64,000 bases of DNA from Chelatococcus reniformis (GTDB taxonomy: Bacteria; Pseudomonadota; Alphaproteobacteria; Rhizobiales; Beijerinckiaceae): NCBI RefSeq assembly GCF_014640075.1, contig NZ_BMGG01000007.1:310001-374000 (forward strand), given 5' to 3'. Made by a program: the position numbers and the translations under genes. The notes under the pieces were generated by a model that was given only the letters and a program-made list of their open reading frames with translations, did not search any database and was not told the DNA's origin. This document shows, in pieces, positions 49,249 to 59,713 of the stretch. Every line of letters starts with the position of its first letter. Position 1 is the stretch's first letter.

Positions 49249-50238
49249 TCAGCTCAGGGCGATGTTGGCGGCGCTCTCAGGCAGGTCGCGGCCGAAACAG
49301 CGCTGGTAGAATTCGGCCACCAGTGGTCGCTCCAGCTCGTCGCACTTGTTGAGGAAGGTCAGCCGGAAGGCGAAGCCGACATCCCGGAATATCTCGGCGT
49401 TCTCCGCCCAGGTGATCACCGTGCGCGGGCTCATCACCGTCGACAGGTCGCCGTTCATGAAGGCGTTGCGCGTCAGGTCCGCCAAGCGGACCATGCGGTT
49501 CACCGTATCGCGTCCCTGCTCGGAATCGCGGTAGTGGTGCGCCTTGGCCAGCACGATATCCACTTCCTTGTCGTGCGACAGGTAGTTCAGCGTCACCACG
49601 ATCGACCAGCGATCCATCTGGCCCTGGTTGATCTGCTGGGTGCCGTGGTAGAGGCCCGACGTGTCGCCGAGGCCGATGGTGTTGGCGGTGGCGAACAGGC
49701 GGAAGGCCGGGTGCGGCCGGATCACCCGCTTCTGGTCGAGCAGCGTCAGCCGGCCGGACACCTCCAGCACGCGCTGGATCACGAACATCACGTCGGCGCG
49801 GCCGGCGTCGTACTCGTCGAACACCAGCGCCACGTTGTTCTGCAACGCCCACGGCAGGATGCCGTCGCGGAACTCGGTCACCTGCTTGCCGTCTTGGAGC
49901 ACGATCGCATCCTTGCCGACCAGGTCGACGCGAGACACGTGGCTGTCCAGGTTGATGCGCACGCACGGCCAATTGAGCCGCGCCGCCACCTGCTCGATGT
50001 GCGTCGACTTGCCGGTGCCGTGGTAGCCCGTCACCATCACGCGGCGATTGCGCGCGAATCCGGCCACGATGGCGAGGGTGGTGTCGTGGTCGAACAGGTA
50101 GTCCGGGTCGACGTCGGGCACGTGCTCGTCGGGCTCGGAATAGGCCGGGACCTCCAGATCGGATTCGATGCCGAATACCTGGCGCAGGGACACCTTCATG
50201 TCCGGAAGGGCGGCTTTCGTCTCGCTATGGCCTTGCAT
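49249..50238 (-). CDS. cobS: Cobaltochelatase subunit CobS
   Basis: A 329-residue AAA+ protein: Walker [14 protein letters not shown], Walker [11 protein letters not shown], sensor-like [13 protein letters not shown] and the MoxR/CobS-type [16 protein letters not shown]. It forms rings with CobT and powers CobN. ATG 50238 is preceded by GAGGA. No cobalamin riboswitch could be recognised upstream. Confidence 0.97.
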   Translation of the reverse strand: MQGHSETKAALPDMKVSLRQVFGIESDLEVPAYSEPDEHVPDVDPDYLFDHDTTLAIVAGFARNRRVMVTGYHGTGKSTHIEQVAARLNWPCVRINLDSHVSRVDLVGKDAIVLQDGKQVTEFRDGILPWALQNNVALVFDEYDAGRADVMFVIQRVLEVSGRLTLLDQKRVIRPHPAFRLFATANTIGLGDTSGLYHGTQQINQGQMDRWSIVVTLNYLSHDKEVDIVLAKAHHYRDSEQGRDTVNRMVRLADLTRNAFMNGDLSTVMSPRTVITWAENAEIFRDVGFAFRLTFLNKCDELERPLVAEFYQRCFGRDLPESAANIALS

Positions 50239-50414
50239 GGGTCCTCACTATCGGATGCCTGCGCGTGCCGGGCCAATCCGCGGCCCGTCGGAGCGCTTGC
50301 CTTCCGTTCCTTCCTAAAGCGGGCCGCCTGGGCCGGCAATTTCACCGCAGCCGGTCGTGTCGCTCGGACACGCTGCCCGGAGGGTGCCCCGGGCAAGGCA
50401 CGAAATGCGCCAGA

Positions 50415-51026
50415 TCAGCAGAGATTGAGCGATCGCAGGACACCGTAGGCGCGGACGATGTCCTGGAACCGCGTCTCGTAGCTGCGGTCGCCGCCGTTGG
50501 CGTCGGGATGAAAGCGCTTCACCAACGCCTTGTAGCGCGCCTTGATGGTCGCGGCGTCGGCGCCTTCCTCCAGCTCCAGCGTCTCCAGGGCTTTCACGGC
50601 GGCGACGCTGAGGCGCGGCTTGCGCTCCTCGGTGGCGGCGTGTGCGGCGCTGGCGGTCTGGCCGAACAAATTGAACGGATCGAACGCGGCTTGGTCGCCA
50701 TCGCCACGCCGCCACTGGGCTCGCGCCCCGGCCTTGACGCCCATGCTCCAGGTCGGCCGGTGCCCCACTGCATCGGCCTTCTGGTGACGCACCACCGCGT
50801 CGTCGTCCATCCCCGCGAAATAATTATAGGAATGGTTGTAGGCCCGCACGTGTTCCAGGCAGAACTGCCAGTACTGGCCCTCCTTGCCACGCCCCTTCGG
50901 AGCCCGGTGCTCGGCCGCGGCCCCGCAACCGGGATGGTCGCACGTGCGCACCTGCTGCGGCCGCGGCTCGGCGGCGGCCTTGCGGACGCGGATACGGTCG
51001 AAAAGGGGCGAGTTGAGATCCATCAC
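50415..51026 (-). CDS. J-domain protein
   Basis: A 203-residue protein with a C-terminal J domain (about 145-203): ALETLELEEGADAATIKARYKAL, the HPD motif in RFHPDANGG and FQDIVRAYGVLRSL. Its N-terminal part has a Cys/His-containing CDHPGCGAAAEHRAPKG stretch resembling a small zinc element. This is the family found next to cobS and bolA in Rhizobiales; it should stimulate DnaK. ATG 51026 lies 69 bases from the divergent bolA. Confidence 0.9.
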   Translation of the reverse strand: MMDLNSPLFDRIRVRKAAAEPRPQQVRTCDHPGCGAAAEHRAPKGRGKEGQYWQFCLEHVRAYNHSYNYFAGMDDDAVVRHQKADAVGHRPTWSMGVKAGARAQWRRGDGDQAAFDPFNLFGQTASAAHAATEERKPRLSVAAVKALETLELEEGADAATIKARYKALVKRFHPDANGGDRSYETRFQDIVRAYGVLRSLNLC

Positions 51027-51095
51027 AGCCAGATTATGTTTCCTCGGCCCGTACCGGCAAGGGTTTATCGGTCACAGGGCCGTTGAGGTTCGCGC

Positions 51096-51380
51096 ATGTC
51101 CAGGAAAGATCTGATCGATGGCCGGCTCAGGGCGGCGTTCGCGCCGGTCCATCTCGCGGTCACTGACGACTCCCACCGCCATGCGGGGCACAGGGGTGCG
51201 CGACCGGAAGGTGAAACCCATTTCAGCGTAGAGATTGTATCGGATGCCTTCGCCGGCAAGAGCCGGCTGGAGCGCCACCGCATGGTCAATGCTGCACTGG
51301 CGGACGAGCTCGTGCCGGAGCGCATCCATGCGCTCGCGATCATAGCCAAGTCCCCGGTCGAATGGACGGCCAGCGCCTAG
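51096..51380 (+). CDS. bolA: BolA-family protein
   Basis: A 94-residue BolA: LIDGRLRAAFAPVHLAVTDD, the SHRHAGH signature with invariant His, ETHFSVEIVSDAFAG and RHRMVNAALADEL. BolA proteins pair with monothiol glutaredoxins in iron-sulfur homeostasis. Length and fold segments are complete. It is divergent from the J-domain gene. Confidence 0.95.
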   Translation: MSRKDLIDGRLRAAFAPVHLAVTDDSHRHAGHRGARPEGETHFSVEIVSDAFAGKSRLERHRMVNAALADELVPERIHALAIIAKSPVEWTASA

Positions 51381-51424
51381 CGCTCCAGCATCAATCTCAT
51401 CGATGAGGGAAAGGCTGCCGGGCC

Positions 51425-51715
51425 TCAGCTGCGGCTCAAGCGCGCATGGTTGGCGCGCACCCGGCGGGCATAGGGCGTGAGGGCGACGGCCGCGACGCGG
51501 TGGGACTGGCCGGCCGCGAGCGCGCTGAGCATGGCGAGTTGCGCCTCGACGAAGGCCGACGACTTTTCCGCCACCATCCGTTGCATCTCGACCTCGGCCT
51601 GGGTACCCCCGGCCGCCATCTTGACCAGGCGCAGGCCGATCACCTGCTGCGCGCCGAGCGCCATGAGGGCGGTGTCGCAGGTGAGGGAAACCCAGGAATC
51701 GAAGAGATCGAACAT
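51425..51715 (-). CDS. Hypothetical small protein (96 aa)
   Basis: MFDLFDSWVSLTCDTALMAL with GAQQVIGLRLVKMAAGGTQAEVEMQRMV reads like a helical protein with a phasin-like or membrane-peripheral pattern (alternating hydrophobic and charged residues). A similar small type occurs in Rhizobiales, annotated as hypothetical. No domain is recognised. It ends near bolA in convergent orientation. Confidence 0.65.
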   Translation of the reverse strand: MFDLFDSWVSLTCDTALMALGAQQVIGLRLVKMAAGGTQAEVEMQRMVAEKSSAFVEAQLAMLSALAAGQSHRVAAVALTPYARRVRANHARLSRS

Positions 51716-51996
51716 GCATCCATCCTAGTGCAGGCCCCGGATCGGATAGGATCATCCGCGCGCCGGCCGGACGAAGCCGCCTGAGAAGACGCCCGCGGCG
51801 ACCGAACGGTTAGGCTATAGCGATCGGGATACGATGGAAATTGTTTTCGCGTCTAAGGGTCGCCGTTCCCCGGTCGGTTGGAGCCGGCGCAGCCGCTGCC
51901 CGAAGGGCCCCCGCCCACCTGCGCAGGCCGGTGCCAATGCGTTGATCTGGAGAGCTTCTCAGCGATTGGATGATGCCACCCCCATCGCGAAGCACT

Positions 51997-52509
51997 CTAG
52001 CGCTGCTCCGGGCCGGCCACGATCAGAGCCCAGTACACTTTGTACTTGGAGCCAGGCGCATAGGCCGTAGCGATGCCGAGGCGGGTGCCTGCCCCGTCGA
52101 GCATGGTGCGGTTGTGCACCGGTGATTCGCGCCAGCCCGAGAAGGCCTCGGCCACCGTGTGGTAACCGGCCGAGACGTTGACCGCCGGCGCGGCGACGCC
52201 GGCTGCGCTGAGCTTCCGCTTCAGCGCTTCGGCCGATGCAGGCTTGTCGTGCGCCGCCATGTCGGCGGCGGCCGCCCCGGCCGCGCGCTCGAGTGCCGGG
52301 TCGACCGCCAGCGGCGGAAGTCCGTTGTTGCGTCGATAGAGGTTGATCATGCCGGCGGCCGACTGGGCATCCACCTGCGCGGCCGGGGCCGCGAGGCTGG
52401 CATAGAACAGCGGTGTCTGTCTGCCGCCGCTGCCGCGCGGCTCGCTCGCGCAGGCCGCAGCCATCGCCGTCAGCGCCAGTGCGCACAGACGTTCCACAAT
52501 GCCTGCCAT
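51997..52509 (-). CDS. CAP/SCP-domain lipoprotein-like protein
   Basis: A 170-residue protein with an N-terminal export signal (MAGIVERLCALALTAMAAAC, possible lipidation at Cys20) and a CAP domain: MINLYRRNNGLPPLAVDPAL, AGAAAADMAAHDK, TVAEAFSGWRESPVHNRTML and GIATAYAPGSKYKVYWALIV. CAP domains of bacteria are secreted with unknown activity. ATG 52509 is chosen over the longer frame because it gives the signal peptide. It follows the MscS-type gene after 34 bases in the same direction. Confidence 0.85.
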   Translation of the reverse strand: MAGIVERLCALALTAMAAACASEPRGSGGRQTPLFYASLAAPAAQVDAQSAAGMINLYRRNNGLPPLAVDPALERAAGAAAADMAAHDKPASAEALKRKLSAAGVAAPAVNVSAGYHTVAEAFSGWRESPVHNRTMLDGAGTRLGIATAYAPGSKYKVYWALIVAGPEQR

Positions 52510-52543
52510 GGCCCCCGTCCCCGTCGGCTGGGTCTCGTGCCGC

Positions 52544-55141
52544 TCAATCCCGGCCGTTCGGCGCCTCGCCGTCCGGGCGCTCGTCATCGGGCGTGGCACT
52601 GCCGGTCGCCGCTTCGCCCGCCTCCGCCTTGCCCGCGGCGCGGGGTGCCCTGGCACGCCGTGCCATCAACGCCTCGAACTGTTGGGGCAGCTGCAGTTTC
52701 ACTTCGCTTAACGGCACGCCCGGCGCCGAGTAGATCTTCTCCTCCGTCAGCCGCTGAAAGATCCTGAAATTCAGCTCGCTCTTAATGCGCAGAGTTGCCT
52801 CCACGTCGGCGAAGCAGCGCAGCTCGAACTCCTGCGAGCTGTCGGTGAATTTGTTGAACAGGGCCGAGGGCTTGGGATCCTGCAGCACGTCCGGATGGGC
52901 TCCGGCGCAGGCGAGCAGCAGGCTGGCGACGCGGTTCGGGTCCGGTTGGAACGGTACCGTGACGACGATCGAGATGCGGCCGATGCGGTTGTTGTGCAGC
53001 CAGTTCTTGACCACGCCGGACACCAGATTGGAGTTCGGCACGATGACGGAGGCGCGCTCGAAGGTTTGAATCTCGGTGGCGCGCACGCTGATGCGGCGCA
53101 CGTAGCCCTGCTCGCCGCCGACGACGATCCAATCACCGACACTGATCGAGCGCTCCCACAGGAGGATCAGCCCGGATACGAAATTGTTGACGATCGACTG
53201 CAGGCCGAAGCCGATGCCGACCGACAGGGCGCCGGCGACGATCGCGATCTTGTCCAGGCTGAGGCCGAGCTGGGCGAGGGCGAGCGCTACGGCGACGAAG
53301 CCGCCGAGATAGCCGACCGCCGTGGTGATCGAGTTCCTGATGCCGGAGTCGAGGCCGGTCACTGGCAGGTATTTGGCGGACAGCCACCGCTGCAGCGCCC
53401 GCGTCGCCAGCACCGCCAGGATGAAGAGCCCGGCGGCGCCGATGACGGTGCCGAGCGAGATGCGGAACCCGGCGATCTGCAGGCCGAACAGGGCGGCATC
53501 GAGCGACGAGGTGAAGTCGTCGGAGTCGATGCCCCAGGGCGCCAGCACGAGCAGCAAAGCGATGGCCACCAGCAAGACCCGGAGCAGGCCCGAGGTCAGC
53601 ACTGCGAGCTGATCCAGCGAGCGCTTGCGTAGACCGACGCTCGTTTGCAGCGCCACCGCGACCCGGCCATCGCCGGCTAGGGTGCGGCCGATGGTCTCGT
53701 CGACAATGGTGAGGGCCAGCCCGAGCGCCGCGCCGATAACCGCAATCCAGATGCACTGCTGGATGGTGAAGGAGGCAAGCGCGATGAAGCCGCCGAGAAC
53801 AGCGACGAGCAGCACGGCGACGACAGCCCAGGCGATGATACGCAGCGGCCCGCCGAACGTCGGCTCCGTGGGGACGTAGGGGCCGAGGCTCGCCTCGTCG
53901 CAGTCGTCGTTGCGGCGGATGCGCTGCAAGGTTCGAGCGAGCAGCAGCGCGACCACGATCGCGACGACGCCCTTGGCTGCGATCGTGGTGGCGAGGGCCG
54001 CCCCAATGGTCTGCAGCGCCACCTCGATGATACGGCCGATGGCGAGGACGACCGAGCCGATCACGACCAGGTGATAGAGCGGCTCGGCGGCCGAGTCGGG
54101 CGCGTCGACCACGCGCCAGCTCGGGGCGCCCGGCGCCAGGATCGCCTCGGCAAGGGCCCGCACGAAGACGATGAAGAGGATTGCGATCAGGGCGGCGCGG
54201 ATGATCGGCTCGATGCCCGGAGGCAGCAGGCCGGCGCCATCGAGGCCCATGTAGATGAAGTACGCCGACAGCGCGGCGGGCAGGGCGGCGAACAGCGTGC
54301 GCCAGACGGCTGCGAGCGCTCGGCGCAGGCGCGTCGGCGCGGTGATGCGATCGTTGCGGGCGGTGAGCCGGGGCGCCAGACGGCGACGGCCCATATAGGT
54401 TGCGAGGGCGGCGGCGAAGGCCACCAGCAAGGCGAGCACCCGCCCTTGCGCGACCCGGCTACCGAGCGCCGACAGCCAGTCCGAGGTGATGGTCGAAATC
54501 GCCTTGAGGTCGCTCGGTGCCGATTGCATCACCGACAGCCACAGGTCCGGGCTGAGGATGCTCCAGTTGCGATGGAAGAGCGTGTTGGTGAAGAGCGCGC
54601 GCCGGCGGTTGGTGACGTGGCTGCTGACCTGGTTGGCCTGAACCAGAAGGGCGTTGCCGGCGCGCACCACCTCGTTGAGTTCGGCGAACTCCCGCTCGCG
54701 CTCCTGGCGGTCGCGGGCCGCCTCCGGGCTCTCCGGTGGCGCGCTGGCTTCGGGCTTGGGGCCGAGCTGGTCGAGGCGCGCCTTGGCGGCCGTCACCCGC
54801 GGCGACAGCCGGTTGAGGATGTCCTGGATGGTCTCCGTCGCCGGGTCGACCTGGGCCCTGAGATCGATGAGCTGAGCGTCCGTGAGCCCTGGCCTGGCGA
54901 GGGCGGCCTCAGCTTCGTTCAGGCGAAACTTCACGTGGTCGAAGCGCTCGCGCATCGTTTTGAGGCCGTCGGCGGTCGCGTCGGGCATCGTCGGTGCCGT
55001 GGTCGGCGTCGGGGCCGGCGGCGCCTGGGCGGAGGCTTGCCAAGCGAAGCCGGCGATTCCCGCTCCGATCGACAGGGCCACAAGCCAGCGGACGGCGGCT
55101 GCGGCGAGGCGGGCGAGGGAACGGTCGGAAGAGCCGGTCAT
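52544..55141 (-). CDS. Large mechanosensitive channel (MscS superfamily, DUF3772)
   Basis: An 865-residue protein: signal peptide (MTGSSDRSLARLAAAAVRWL...), a coiled periplasmic DUF3772-type region (about 45-250) with DRQEREREFAELNEVV, then about ten TM segments, and a C-terminal MscS domain with the pore region IAIVAGALSVGIGFGLQSIV, FVSGLILLWERSISVGDWIV and the beta domain GYVRRISVRATEIQTFERASV. A tension-gated inner-membrane channel guarding against osmotic downshock. ATG 55141 is chosen for the signal peptide. The C-terminal tail is Ala/Glu-rich and likely disordered. Confidence 0.9.
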   Translation of the reverse strand: MTGSSDRSLARLAAAAVRWLVALSIGAGIAGFAWQASAQAPPAPTPTTAPTMPDATADGLKTMRERFDHVKFRLNEAEAALARPGLTDAQLIDLRAQVDPATETIQDILNRLSPRVTAAKARLDQLGPKPEASAPPESPEAARDRQEREREFAELNEVVRAGNALLVQANQVSSHVTNRRRALFTNTLFHRNWSILSPDLWLSVMQSAPSDLKAISTITSDWLSALGSRVAQGRVLALLVAFAAALATYMGRRRLAPRLTARNDRITAPTRLRRALAAVWRTLFAALPAALSAYFIYMGLDGAGLLPPGIEPIIRAALIAILFIVFVRALAEAILAPGAPSWRVVDAPDSAAEPLYHLVVIGSVVLAIGRIIEVALQTIGAALATTIAAKGVVAIVVALLLARTLQRIRRNDDCDEASLGPYVPTEPTFGGPLRIIAWAVVAVLLVAVLGGFIALASFTIQQCIWIAVIGAALGLALTIVDETIGRTLAGDGRVAVALQTSVGLRKRSLDQLAVLTSGLLRVLLVAIALLLVLAPWGIDSDDFTSSLDAALFGLQIAGFRISLGTVIGAAGLFILAVLATRALQRWLSAKYLPVTGLDSGIRNSITTAVGYLGGFVAVALALAQLGLSLDKIAIVAGALSVGIGFGLQSIVNNFVSGLILLWERSISVGDWIVVGGEQGYVRRISVRATEIQTFERASVIVPNSNLVSGVVKNWLHNNRIGRISIVVTVPFQPDPNRVASLLLACAGAHPDVLQDPKPSALFNKFTDSSQEFELRCFADVEATLRIKSELNFRIFQRLTEEKIYSAPGVPLSEVKLQLPQQFEALMARRARAPRAAGKAEAGEAATGSATPDDERPDGEAPNGRD

Positions 55142-55278
55142 GCGCGATCCTGTTGGGCGTCTCATCACCGCATACATCGGGCAGCAGCGGCGCGATTCGA
55201 GACAGGACGAGGGAAGCACATGCCTTCCAGCGCGCAAAAGCGGCGAGAGCAAGCCCGCTGCGCCGGTGTCACGCTGAG

Positions 55279-58200
55279 CTATTCGGCGGGGTTGACCTGC
55301 GGCGTCAGCACCGGAGCGGCGGCGGGCGCATCGACCCGTGCCTTGCGCCGGCCGAGCCCCGCCAGCCATTTGCTCAGTCGGTCCATGTAGAGGAACAGGA
55401 CGGGGGTGATGAACAGGGTCAACAACTGCGACACCACCAGGCCGCCGACCACGGCGACGCCGAGCGGCTGGCGCAGCTCAGAGCTCGCGCCAGCGCCGAC
55501 GGCGATGGGGATGGTGCCCACCAGGGCTGCGAACGTCGTCATCATGATCGGGCGGAACCGCAGGATGCAGGCCCGGTAGATGGCGCTCTCCGGCTCGGCC
55601 CCCTCGCGCAGCAATTGCAGCGCCACGTCGATCATCATGATCGCGTTCTTCTTGACGATGCCGATCAGCATCAGGATGCCGATGATGGCGATGACGCTGA
55701 GATCCAGACCGAAGAGCTGCAAAGTGGCGAGGGCGCCGAGTGCCGCCGCGGGCAGGCCGGTCAGGATCGTGAACGGATGCACGAAGCTCTCGTAGAGGAT
55801 GCCCAGCACGATGTAGATGGTGATGATCGCGGCGAGCAGCAGGATTCCCTGGTTGGCGAGCGACTGCTGGTAGATGTCGGCGTCGCCTGAATAGACCGTG
55901 GTGATCGACGGCGGCATGCCGAGCTTGCCCTTGAGCGCGTCGACGGCGGCCGTCGCATCGCTCAGCGATTTGCCGGGCGGCAGGTTGAACGACAGCGTCA
56001 CGGCCGGCAGCTGGCCGAGCTGGTTGACGGAAAGCGTGCCGCTGGTGCGCTCGATGCGGGCGAAGGCGCTGATCGGCACGAGGGTGCCGTTGGCCGAACG
56101 GATCCGGACCGTGTCGAGCAGGTTGTTGCTCCAGCCGTAGCGCGGATCGAACTCGATGATCACCCGGTAGCTGTCGCCGGTGTTGTAGATCGTCGAGATC
56201 TGCCGCACGCCGAAGCCCGAATACAAGGTCGAGCGTATCTGGTCGGCCGAGATGCCCAGGGCGGTCGCCTTGTCGCGGTCGACGGCCACCGTCGACTGCA
56301 AGGCGTTGGCCTGCAGGTCCGACGAGACGTCGACGAAGGCCGGGTCGGCGCGCATGGCGTCCGTCATCTTGACGGCCCAGTCATAGAGCGTCGACTGCTC
56401 CAGCCCCTGCAGCACCAGCTGGTACTGGCTCTTCGTGCGCGTGGTGCCGAAGCGCAGGTTCTGGTTGGGGATCATGTAGGTCTGGATGCCGGGGATGCGC
56501 GCCAGATCCCGCCTGAGCTCGGCCAGGACCACTTTGAGCTCGGGGCGCTCCGCCTTGGGCTTGAGCTCGACGAAGCCGCGTCCCTGATTGACCGTGCTGT
56601 TGGTGGCGCCGATGATCGACGCGGCATGCTTGACGTAGGGGGAGCGGCGGAAGGTCGCCTCCACCTCGCCCTGCAGCTTTGCCATCTCGGCGAATGAAAT
56701 GTCCTGCCGCGCTTCCGTCGAGATCGACAGCTGGTCGATGTCCTCGATCGGGAAGAAGCCCTTGGGTATGACGACGAACAGGTAGGCGGTGGCGCCGATG
56801 GTGGCCAGGAACACCATGAAGGTGATGATCTTGAAGCGCAGCGCCGCCTTCAGCACGAAGTCGTAGGCGCCGAGCATGCGGTCGAAGCCGCGCTCGAGCA
56901 GCCCGCCGATGCCGCGCCGCGCCTCCTCGTGGCTGAGCGGCCTGGGCAGCATGCGCGAGGCGAGCATGGGGGTCAGCGTCAACGAGACGAAGGCGGAGGC
57001 GGCGAGCGCGCAGGTGACGACGACGGCGAACTCGTGGAAGACGCGTCCGACCACGCCGCCCATCAGCAGCACCGGGATGAACACGGCGACCAGCGACACG
57101 GTGATCGAGACGATGGTGAAGCCGATCTCACGGCTGCCGTCGAGCGCCGCCTGGAACGCGCTTTTGCCCTCCTCCTCCATGTGCCGGTAGATGTTCTCGA
57201 CCATGACGATGGCGTCGTCGACGACGAGGCCCACCGAGAGCGTCAGACCGAGCAACGAGATGTTGTCGATCGAAAAGCCCAGCAGATACATCGCGCCCAG
57301 GGTGGCGATGATCGAGATGGGCACGGCCAGACTCGGGATGATGGTGGCCGAGAGACGGCGCAGGAACAGGAAGATCACCAGGATCACCAGCCCGATCGTG
57401 AGCAGCAGCGTGAGCTGTACGTCCTCGACCGCATGGCGGATGGACGTCGAGCGATCGATCAGCGTCTGGATCTTGGCGGATGGCGGCAATTGCGCCTGGA
57501 AGGCGGGCAGCATCGCCTTCACCTTGTCGACGACGTCCACGGTGTTGGCGTCGGGCTGGCGCTGCACGGCGAGGATGATGGCGCGCGAGCCGTCGTGCCA
57601 GCTGGCGGTCTGATTGTTCTCGACCGAGTCGATGACGTTGGCGACGTCCCTGAGGCGCACCGGACGGCCGTTGCTGTATGCGACGATGACGTCGCGAAAC
57701 TGAGCCGCCTTTTCCATCTGGGTGTCGGCCTGGATGGTCAGGTTCTGGCTCGGGTTCTGCAGCGTGCCGACGGGCGTCGAGGAGTTGGCCTGTGCCACGG
57801 CGTTCTGCAGCTGGTCGACGCCGATGCCGCGGACCGCGAGGGCATTGGGGTCGGCCTGTACCCGGACGGCGAATTTCTGACTGCCGTAGATCAGGAGCTG
57901 GGCAACGCCGTCGATGGTGGAGACGGCCGGCGAGATGACCTGCTGGGCGAAGGCGTCCAGCGTCGACAGCGGCAGCACGTCGCTCGTCAGCGTCAGCAGC
58001 AGCACCGGCGCGTCGGCGGGATTGGCCTTGCGGAAGCTCGGCGGCGTCGTCATCTCGATCGGCAGCTGCCGCTGGGTGCGCGTGATCGCCGACTGCACGT
58101 CCGCCGCCGCCGCGTCGATATTCCGGCTCAGCGCGAACTGAATGTTGATGACCGTGTTGCCCTGGGTGCTCGAGGCCGACATGGAATCGATGGCGGGGAT

Positions 58201-58419
58201 CGTCGCGAACTGCTTGATCAGCGGTGTCGCGATCGAATTTGCCATGGTGTCGGGCGAGGCGCCGGGCAGCTGCGCCGTCACGCTGATGACCGGGAAGTCC
58301 GTGTTCGGCAGCGCGGCTACGGGCAGGAAGCGGTAGGCGAACAGGCCGCCGATGACCAGCGCCGCCGACATCAGGATGGTCGCGACCGGGTGCCGGATGC
58401 AGAATTCAGAAACGTTCAC
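55279..58419 (-). CDS. RND efflux permease (AcrB/MdtB-C type)
   Basis: A 1046-residue resistance-nodulation-division permease of the HAE1 class, spanning the inner membrane with two large periplasmic loops. FCIRHPVATILMSAALVIGG starts it, VDDAIVMVENIYRHMEEEGK marks TM4 with the proton-relay Asp pair, and IVKKNAIMMIDVALQ the second half. GTG 58419 has AGGA 6-7 bases ahead. Operon: TetR regulator, adaptor, permease. No outer membrane factor lies in the window. Confidence 0.96.
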   Translation of the reverse strand: MNVSEFCIRHPVATILMSAALVIGGLFAYRFLPVAALPNTDFPVISVTAQLPGASPDTMANSIATPLIKQFATIPAIDSMSASSTQGNTVINIQFALSRNIDAAAADVQSAITRTQRQLPIEMTTPPSFRKANPADAPVLLLTLTSDVLPLSTLDAFAQQVISPAVSTIDGVAQLLIYGSQKFAVRVQADPNALAVRGIGVDQLQNAVAQANSSTPVGTLQNPSQNLTIQADTQMEKAAQFRDVIVAYSNGRPVRLRDVANVIDSVENNQTASWHDGSRAIILAVQRQPDANTVDVVDKVKAMLPAFQAQLPPSAKIQTLIDRSTSIRHAVEDVQLTLLLTIGLVILVIFLFLRRLSATIIPSLAVPISIIATLGAMYLLGFSIDNISLLGLTLSVGLVVDDAIVMVENIYRHMEEEGKSAFQAALDGSREIGFTIVSITVSLVAVFIPVLLMGGVVGRVFHEFAVVVTCALAASAFVSLTLTPMLASRMLPRPLSHEEARRGIGGLLERGFDRMLGAYDFVLKAALRFKIITFMVFLATIGATAYLFVVIPKGFFPIEDIDQLSISTEARQDISFAEMAKLQGEVEATFRRSPYVKHAASIIGATNSTVNQGRGFVELKPKAERPELKVVLAELRRDLARIPGIQTYMIPNQNLRFGTTRTKSQYQLVLQGLEQSTLYDWAVKMTDAMRADPAFVDVSSDLQANALQSTVAVDRDKATALGISADQIRSTLYSGFGVRQISTIYNTGDSYRVIIEFDPRYGWSNNLLDTVRIRSANGTLVPISAFARIERTSGTLSVNQLGQLPAVTLSFNLPPGKSLSDATAAVDALKGKLGMPPSITTVYSGDADIYQQSLANQGILLLAAIITIYIVLGILYESFVHPFTILTGLPAAALGALATLQLFGLDLSVIAIIGILMLIGIVKKNAIMMIDVALQLLREGAEPESAIYRACILRFRPIMMTTFAALVGTIPIAVGAGASSELRQPLGVAVVGGLVVSQLLTLFITPVLFLYMDRLSKWLAGLGRRKARVDAPAAAPVLTPQVNPAE

Positions 58420-58445
58420 GGGCGTTCCTCGGTACCGCCATTATA

Positions 58446-59696
58446 TCAGGAGTGGTCGTCGCGGTGGACGGCAGCTTCGTTCTGCGATCCGGCGGCGCTG
58501 CCGCGCGTGCTCTCGGTGACGCGGGTGCCCGGCCCGATGCGCAGCTGCCCGTCGACAACCACGTGCTCGCCGGGCTTCAGCCCCGTCTCGATCGCCGTGC
58601 GGTCCCCTTCGGCGCCGAGCACCGTCACCTGGCGCGCCTCCACCGTCTTGTCGGACTTGACTACGTAGACATACGAGCCGTTCTGGCCGATCTGCACCGC
58701 CGGGGAGGGAACCGTGACGGTGTCGGGCCGCTGGTCGAGGTCGACCTGCACGTCGACATACATGCCGGGCCAAAGTCGCAGATCCTCGTTGGCGAAGTTG
58801 GACTTGGCCACGATGGTGCCCGACGCGGTGTCGACCGAGCTGTCGAGGAAGTCGATCCGCCCGGTCGCCAGCACCGTTTCGGTGCCGGGCAGCAGCACGC
58901 GCACGGTCGGCAGAGGCTTGCGCAGCATGGCGGTGCGAATACGGGGCAGTTCCCGCTCCGGCAGCGTGAAGGCGGCGCGGATCGGCTTGACCTGGGTGAT
59001 GGTCACGAGGCCGGTGCCGGTCGGATCGCTGGCGCTCACCAGATTGCCGGGGACGACCCGGACGGCGCCGATGCGGCCGGCCATCGGCGCGGTGATCCTG
59101 GTGTAAGAAAGCTTGATCTTGTCGTTGGCCAGGGTCGCCTGGTCGGCGGCGACGTTGGCGTCGGCACTCTTGGCGTCGGCCACCGCCTGATCGAGCGCCG
59201 ACTGTGCAGCGGCGCTGCGGGCCAGCAATTCCTTGGTGCGGGCGAGCGCCGCCCGCGCACGCTCGGCCAGCGCCTGGTCGCGCGCGAGCGTCGCCTCGTC
59301 GCGGGCGATGGCCGCCCTCACCTCCTTGTCGTCGAGGGTGAACAGCGGATCACCGGCGTTCACCATCTGCCCGTCGGTGATGTGCTGCTCGAGAATCTGG
59401 CTGTCGATGCGCGACTTCACCACCACCGACGCCGGCGTCTCGACGATGCCGATGGTGCGGCGACGGATCGGGAAGGAGACGTTCTCGGACAGCGCCGTCA
59501 CCACCGCGACTCCGCCGCCGCTCTGCCCGCTACCCTTGGCTGCCTTGGCTGCATCCGCCGGTACCGTGGGCCCGGGCTGGCCCGTCAGCCGCGCGGTCGC
59601 CGTGTGCAGCAGCGGCGCGAGTTGCTCGCGATAGCGCATGCCGGCGGCTGCGGCGGCAAGGACGATCACCGTGAAGACGAGGGTGCGCGTGCGCAT
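58446..59696 (-). CDS. RND periplasmic adaptor (membrane fusion protein)
   Basis: A 416-residue HlyD-family adaptor: an N-terminal membrane anchor (TRTLVFTVIVLAAAAAGM), split lipoyl domain around VVKSRIDSQILEQHITDGQMVNAGDPL, an alpha hairpin rich in Ala/Glu (ATLARDQALAERARAALARTKELL), and the beta barrel with ITAPMAGRIGAV. No lipobox. It ends 26 bases before the permease and starts 17 bases after the TetR stop, so all three are one transcript. Confidence 0.94.
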   Translation of the reverse strand: MRTRTLVFTVIVLAAAAAGMRYREQLAPLLHTATARLTGQPGPTVPADAAKAAKGSGQSGGGVAVVTALSENVSFPIRRRTIGIVETPASVVVKSRIDSQILEQHITDGQMVNAGDPLFTLDDKEVRAAIARDEATLARDQALAERARAALARTKELLARSAAAQSALDQAVADAKSADANVAADQATLANDKIKLSYTRITAPMAGRIGAVRVVPGNLVSASDPTGTGLVTITQVKPIRAAFTLPERELPRIRTAMLRKPLPTVRVLLPGTETVLATGRIDFLDSSVDTASGTIVAKSNFANEDLRLWPGMYVDVQVDLDQRPDTVTVPSPAVQIGQNGSYVYVVKSDKTVEARQVTVLGAEGDRTAIETGLKPGEHVVVDGQLRIGPGTRVTESTRGSAAGSQNEAAVHRDDHS

Positions 59697-59713
59697 GGAA
59701 CGTCGTCGTCCTT

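Noticed and set aside
50239..50414. Cobalamin riboswitch near cobS/cobT
   Set aside because: No B12-box-like sequence or plausible leader fold was recognisable, and this spacer is downstream of the J-domain gene.
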